The position numbers and the translations under genes are program-made. Below the pieces are notes generated by a model. The model saw nothing but the letters and a program-made list of their open reading frames with translations. It made no database searches and was not told the DNA's origin. Below are positions 61,001 to 64,000 of a DNA stretch of 64,000 bases, piece by piece (within the stretch, counting starts at the first letter, position 1; every line of letters begins with the position of its first letter). Source of the stretch: Amborella trichopoda (Eukaryota; Streptophyta; Magnoliopsida; Amborellales; Amborellaceae); assembly GCF_000471905.2 (NCBI RefSeq), contig NW_006498549.1:7999875-8063874 (forward strand). Reading direction: 5' to 3'.

Positions 61001-62190
61001 GTGTCTATTTTTTAAAGTGAATAAGCAGTTTGGAACTTGAACCGCTTAATTTTTAAAATAGTTGGTCGGTACTTCAAGTTTAAATTGATATGTCAGGTGG
61101 GAAAAACAAGAAGAAGACATGGGTTTAGAATTTGGAGTTCGGAACCACGGGCAGTTTGGAAAAAACAAGCACAAAAAAAGGCTCATGAGTATGCAATGTG
61201 TAAATACGGCAATAAATACACGGATATTTATGTTAATTTGTCTTATATATGTATATTTATTGTATTTTTGAATGATAGAATCATCCCGGACTCCTTGAAC
61301 TCCTATTTTCCTTTTATGGGCCTAAATTATGTATTTCATATTTCTGTATTTTTTTCCTCTTATGTATATTTTATAACTGTTTTTCTGTGTTAAAATCTGA
61401 AAGGCTTGATCTCAAATTAATTTTAAGCACATCAAGTAAGAATGGATGGGTTATGACTTTATAATGGTGCTAATGCTGCATTTATTTTAATTAATCCGCA
61501 GTGGGATCCGGGGTTGCTGCTTTGGAATTGCGAATATGATATTGGTGATTTTTCCTCTTCTTTCTTCTTTAAACTTGGGTTTGGTTCAAGGATATATATA
61601 TATATTCAGTTCTACATGAGCAGTTTAATAGATTTGATTGCACATGAATTACAGTATTCTTTAAACCAATATTGCTGTTCTTCTCTACCCAGGTCAGGCG
61701 TATGCGAGAAAAGTTATACTCAGCTCTCCTTTTTCAGGTCATATGCCTAGTTTCTTGAAATTGTTTTTTCTATTTATGTATTTTATTTATTGTGATTTTT
61801 TCTGCTTTACATTGTGGAATTTCTTTCTTTATGTTTCATCCACAAGGATGACATTGATATCATGGCTTGTTCAGGATATTTCTTTTTTCGATATGGAAAC
61901 AGTTGGTGATTTGACCAGTAGACTTGGGTCAGATTGTCAGCAAGTATCTCGTGTTATTGGGAATGATCTGAACTTAATTTCACGCAATGTCCTTCAGGTG
62001 ACATTTCCTGCTGAACATATTAGTTTGTATGTGAAAGAAGTGTTTCATGATTTTTGAGTTCTAATTCTGTCTCTAAGCCTTTCCAGGGTACAGGTGCATT
62101 TATTTACTTGGTGACCTTGTCTTGGCCGCTGGCATTGTCCACTTTGATGATATGCTCTGTGATATTGACAATAATGTTCTTTTATAGCAA
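33527..62190 (+). CDS. ABCB26: ABCB26 (TAP1-like) chloroplast half-size ABC transporter, 5' part of gene
   Basis: Six exons are visible: 33527-34048, 42259-42386, 61502-61544, 61693-61737, 61875-61997 and 62087-62190, coding 321 complete residues plus two bases, all in phase with GT..AG introns. Residues 1 to about 75 are Ser-rich with few acidic residues, as in a plastid transit peptide; LPGGSWW at 123-129 and [12 protein letters not shown] at 156-167 lead into the first membrane helix. Exons 3-6 carry [32 protein letters not shown] and [20 protein letters not shown], then two hydrophobic helices. This is the type-1 ABC exporter core and matches my memory of Arabidopsis ABCB26/TAP1 closely. 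Remaining helices and the nucleotide-binding domain lie past the right edge. Introns 1 and 2 are 8.2 and 19.1 kb, swollen by transposons; introns 3-5 are 89-148 bp. The transported substrate is not known. Confidence 0.92.
34049..37642. other. ABCB26 intron 1, left part, no feature seen
   Basis: AT/GT-rich intronic DNA. Short ORFs here show no domain. It is followed by the hAT transposon at 37651. Confidence 0.6.
37651..41510 (-). mobile_element. hAT transposon with perfect target-site duplication
   Basis: 3860 bp flanked by GTTATACA on both sides (37643-37650 and 41511-41518), the 8-bp duplication expected for hAT. Terminal repeats are CAATGTTAAAAAATGTGG and, from the other end, CAATGATGAAAATTTCGG, both leading to CCTAGG. 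The minus strand carries transposase pieces in the expected order. It sits in intron 1 of ABCB26, oriented against the gene. Confidence 0.88.
38110..40600 (-). pseudogene. hAT transposase, degraded
   Basis: Reading on the minus strand from right to left: a BED zinc-finger start ([20 protein letters not shown], then [14 protein letters not shown]) at about 40430-40560; a middle part ([20 protein letters not shown], then [20 protein letters not shown]) at about 39920-40240; the [19 protein letters not shown] block at about 39490-39540; and a dimerisation segment ([20 protein letters not shown], then CERNF) at about 38690-38790. An acidic Ser-rich tail follows near 38130-38230. Frame shifts and stops separate the blocks, so it is inactive. 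Confidence 0.8.
41519..42258. other. ABCB26 intron 1, right part, no feature seen
   Basis: Intronic DNA between the hAT element and exon 2. Nothing else recognised. Confidence 0.6.
42259..42386 (+). CDS. ABCB26: ABCB26 exon 2
   Basis: 128 nt after a TCTGGCAG acceptor. It encodes [20 protein letters not shown] and [15 protein letters not shown], donor TTCAG|GTCATA. It continues helix 1 exactly where exon 1 stops (VIVAA|ASEISIP), as in the plant family. It has no independent start and was found by homology. Confidence 0.9.
42387..46060. other. ABCB26 intron 2, left part
   Basis: Intronic DNA with a SINE at about 43770-43865 and a GT run near 45823-45842. The remaining ORFs (44.0-45.0 kb) have no recognisable domain. 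Confidence 0.55.
43770..43865 (-). mobile_element. tRNA-derived SINE, copy 2
   Basis: On the minus strand it reads CAGCTTAGTGGTACAAATG, then ATGAGGGAGGTCAAGGGTG and GCGATCTCT: A- and B-box-like motifs with the same spacer words as the copy at 9678-9783. The ends are approximate. Confidence 0.55.
46061..46426 (-). mobile_element. Mutator-type MITE, copy 6, split by an LTR element
   Basis: The left end GAAAAAGTTTATATAAAGTT and core words (CGACCTCGAGATATATGAAT, TGGACCATCTATGTTCAAG) are the reverse complement of copies 1 and 2. The right end AGTATAAGGTGGGCACC stops where the LTR element starts, and a plausible remainder (GTATACAAACTCACC) resumes after that element at about 60434. A 9-bp duplication could not be settled. 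Confidence 0.6.
46427..47304 (+). repeat. Left LTR of the outer Ty3/gypsy-type element
   Basis: Direct repeat partner of 59516-60429. A TATAAAAAGGAG box (about 47042) lies within it, consistent with a U3 promoter. Confidence 0.75.
47515..51006 (-). repeat. Left LTR (3' LTR) of the Tekay/Del element
   Basis: 3492 bp, from TGTCACGACCCC to GGGTCCTTACA in plus orientation. Its GC-rich end (50580-51000) and a TATATATAAG box on the flank of the minus-strand promoter region are shared with the partner LTR. ORFs inside are not genes. Confidence 0.9.
48567..48912. repeat. 49-bp minisatellite in the left Tekay LTR, 7 units
   Basis: Tandem units of about 49 bp containing GCAATACGCTCAAAGCATGC and AATCAATCACATATCACAG recur seven times. 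A second, shorter-period series based on CATAACAGAGCATG follows to about 49210. Confidence 0.88.
55662..59137 (-). repeat. Right LTR (5' LTR) of the Tekay/Del element
   Basis: 3476 bp, the direct repeat of 47515-51006. It carries the same tandem-repeat arrays and terminal motifs. Confidence 0.9.
56705..57055. repeat. 49-bp minisatellite in the right Tekay LTR, 7 units
   Basis: The same unit as in the left LTR, again seven copies, followed by the same CATAACAGAGCATG series to about 57355. Equal unit number in both LTRs indicates the array existed before insertion. Confidence 0.88.
59516..60429 (+). repeat. Right LTR of the outer Ty3/gypsy-type element
   Basis: Matches 46427-47304 along its length and differs by a short internal duplication near 59925-59985. 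Confidence 0.75.
60521..60697 (+). mobile_element. RTE-type LINE, 3' end
   Basis: An open frame reads [20 protein letters not shown], then [20 protein letters not shown] and a stop, followed by TAGTTGGGATAAGGCTCGGA and a TGATGATAATG-type tail. GRPK-TWME, LDR-x-x and VADP-K-x-LG are hallmarks of the C-terminal end of plant RTE-clade reverse transcriptase ORFs. It is strongly 5'-truncated and sits in ABCB26 intron 2. Confidence 0.75.
60698..61501. other. ABCB26 intron 2, right end, no feature seen
   Basis: AT-rich intronic sequence leading to the TTAATCCGCAG acceptor of exon 3. An ORF at 61037-61393 has no domain match. Confidence 0.55.
61502..61544 (+). CDS. ABCB26: ABCB26 exon 3
   Basis: 43 nt: with the two bases left from exon 2 (AG+T) it reads [15 protein letters not shown]. 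Acceptor TCCGCAG, donor ATATTG|GTGATT. It is separated from exon 2 by 19.1 kb. Confidence 0.88.
61693..61737 (+). CDS. ABCB26: ABCB26 exon 4
   Basis: 45 nt coding [15 protein letters not shown]. Acceptor TACCCAG, donor TTTCAG|GTCATA. Confidence 0.9.
61875..61997 (+). CDS. ABCB26: ABCB26 exon 5
   Basis: 123 nt coding [20 protein letters not shown], then [21 protein letters not shown], the conserved intracellular coupling segment of the exporter. Acceptor TGTTCAG, donor CTTCAG|GTGACA. Confidence 0.95.
62087..62190 (+). CDS. ABCB26: ABCB26 exon 6
   Basis: 104 nt coding [20 protein letters not shown] and [14 protein letters not shown] plus two bases; two closely spaced membrane helices. Acceptor TTTCCAG, donor AGCAA|GTAAGA. 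The next exon was not found before the right edge. Confidence 0.9.
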
Positions 62191-63790
62191 GTAAGATATT
62201 CTTAATTGTTATATTTTTATTGCTACCTATGTTGTCGATTTTATTTGAAGCCCTGTTTTCTTACCATGGAGTTAGTGTTGAACCCGAAAATTTGATAAAT
62301 TGTAGTTTTGCTAATTCGGAATGGCAAGCGCCAGATGGGACGTGGGAACGTATTTTAGGATTCTTTTGAAAAGGTTACAACCGTAAATTCCGGAGGTTTG
62401 ATCCGAGGTTAAGGCTGACTATGACTGGCCTGTCTTGTATATTTCCTTCATGTGTTAGGAAGAGTACTCACTTGACCCAGATAGGTTGGCCTCTATGTTA
62501 TTAATGATCACAGACTTCCACATACTTGGACAAGAAATATTACTAGAAATTTCTCAGAGAGACATCACATTTACTCAAAGTTTCCCTTAAATCTGTTTTG
62601 GTGTCCCATTCTGATGACCTGAAGTTCAAATAGAAAATGATCCCTTGTTGTGTATGAGCTCTATGTTGGTGTGAACTACGCCGCAGCATTTTCTATCTCT
62701 GTCATTGATGACACTAGTGCAGTCTATTACAGCTTCTAAAACCATTTAGAATCCTAGCAGCAATTGTGATTCTAGACTCTACAAGATCTATTAGTTGTTC
62801 TGTGAGCAGTTAGTTCCTGTGATATCTTTTTACGATGTCTTTTTATTATGTTGTTAGTGTATAGTGTTTATTTATTCATTAAAATGTGGTTGGACACGAA
62901 TATAAATGTACGTGGATTAATAATTACCTCAAGCATACAAACATGCAGGATGTCATTAGGTATCTAAAGTCAACAGATGAGGCTGTTATCTCTTCCCTCC
63001 GTTCAGACAATTGATACTTACTAGTATTTGTAGCTTGGACTCTCATCTTGTATTTTTTTTTTGTTTGTAATTGGCAACTTTTCGTCTAGTGCTTTGTATC
63101 TTACTGATTGCTAGAATCATGAAAATTTATTTAGGTCCACACCAATATCCTATAGAGAAAACCTTGATGGATGGTGCCTTCCATGCCGGCCTTGTGAGGG
63201 CTGACTTCTGCTATAATGGAATGGATTTATTGAGAAGGCCAGAGAGCATAGCTTAAGTATTCTGGCTCCCAATGATCTGGAAGTATATTCTTCGATCAGT
63301 TAATAGAAACCGCCTTTGCAATGGTTCATTAATTTGTATACATAATTAATTGATGGTGTTTTCTAATAATTACCTTGTCATCCATGCATAGCATAATATG
63401 TCCTTTTCCATTTTATCTATTACTCTGGGCCAGCTGATCTGCAAGATAGAGGTTCAAAACCATGGTCTCTCTCACTGGGAACTGTGTTTTGCCGTTTGGT
63501 CAAAGGCTTAGATGATAATCTGAGCGGAATTTGATTAGAGTGTGATAGAGGAGAAGCAGTAGATCATCATTTTTGTAGATGGAAGGAAAGCTTTTAGTCA
63601 AATTTATGGACAGCTTTAGTCTATTGGATTATGCATACAGCTTGTTGTGACACTTGTGCGCTTAAACATTTACATGTGACCTTTTGTATGCCTTTTATAT
63701 GCAATACAATAATTATGATTACTACAGAATGCAGAACAATTGCATACATTAGACGTGATGAGTATGCCCCTGCAAGCACGCCCTTGATAA
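62191..63790. other. ABCB26 intron 6, no exon seen
   Basis: Starts at GTAAGATATT after exon 6. I searched for the next family segment (expected to begin with a Lys codon completed by G, then a basic helix) and did not find it. Confidence 0.6.
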
Positions 63791-64000
63791 TTTATGGGGT
63801 GAAACCCAAAGAGTGTCAATTTGCTGAATAGGAACTTATGACATGACCTAGTGAGGGATTTAGTCAAGATCTCTGCCAACTGGTATTCAAAAGTGAAATA
63901 TAAGATTGTTGTCCTTTTCCAATATGTTCTTGAATGAAAAGACAATGAGCCTCATGTGTTTCTGTGTTCATAAAACGACACTTTCAATCTGGATAGAGTT
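63790..64000 (-). mobile_element. Ty1/Copia fragment (fossil), RNase H end
   Basis: On the minus strand the translation contains FEYQLAEILTKSLTRSCHKF and an upstream FIQEHIGKG-like stretch, the end of a Copia pol polyprotein (RNase H, LA-x-x-LTK-x-L). It is broken and continues past the right edge, antisense to ABCB26 within its intron 6. Confidence 0.7.

Noticed and set aside
63631-63831. Next ABCB26 exon near the right edge
   Set aside because: The plus-strand ORF shows no transporter similarity and lies antisense to a Copia fragment.

Overview
This window is nuclear DNA from a flowering plant with a transposon-rich genome and large introns. Two host genes can be modelled with splice junctions: an NPH3/RPT2-like BTB protein and ABCB26, a chloroplast half-size ABC transporter. 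Both are plant-type. The long introns, dense MITEs and very long LTRs suggest a woody or early-branching angiosperm, but the species cannot be fixed from the sequence alone.

Layout. 1-4.6 kb is non-coding and holds a foldback repeat, a Mutator-type MITE (2391-2812) and a small TIR element (3742-3956). 4628-12931 (minus) is a complete four-exon NPH3-family gene encoding 615 residues. Its introns carry a hAT-like element, a SINE, a Mutator-type MITE and several duplications. Its upstream region (12.9-13.6 kb) is a long CT/GA-rich tract. 13.9-18.3 kb is a MITE cluster with elements nested up to three deep. 18.9-20.7 kb is a decayed L1-type LINE. 21.2-23.0 kb is a two-copy 0.9-kb tandem duplication of unknown family. 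23-28 kb shows little. 28.4 kb has a broken GRF zinc-finger ORF. About 29.9-33.3 kb is a decayed PIF/Harbinger transposon with a recognisable DDE transposase.

33527 to beyond the right edge (plus) is ABCB26. Six exons are visible, giving the transit peptide and the first part of the membrane domain; the rest of the membrane domain and the ATPase domain lie outside. Its first intron (8.2 kb) holds a hAT transposon with a perfect 8-bp target-site duplication. Its second intron (19.1 kb) holds a nested stack: a Mutator-type MITE was hit by a short Ty3/gypsy-type LTR element, which was later hit by an 11.6-kb Tekay/Del-type chromovirus with 3.5-kb LTRs and a perfect 5-bp target-site duplication. 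The right end has an RTE-type LINE tail and a Ty1/Copia fragment.

The two host genes show no sign of joint function: one is a probable CUL3-adaptor-type signalling protein, the other a plastid transporter. The main interest is the layered transposon history, which can be read from target-site duplications. I saw no tRNA or rRNA gene, CRISPR array or operon. No clearly new functional system was found.
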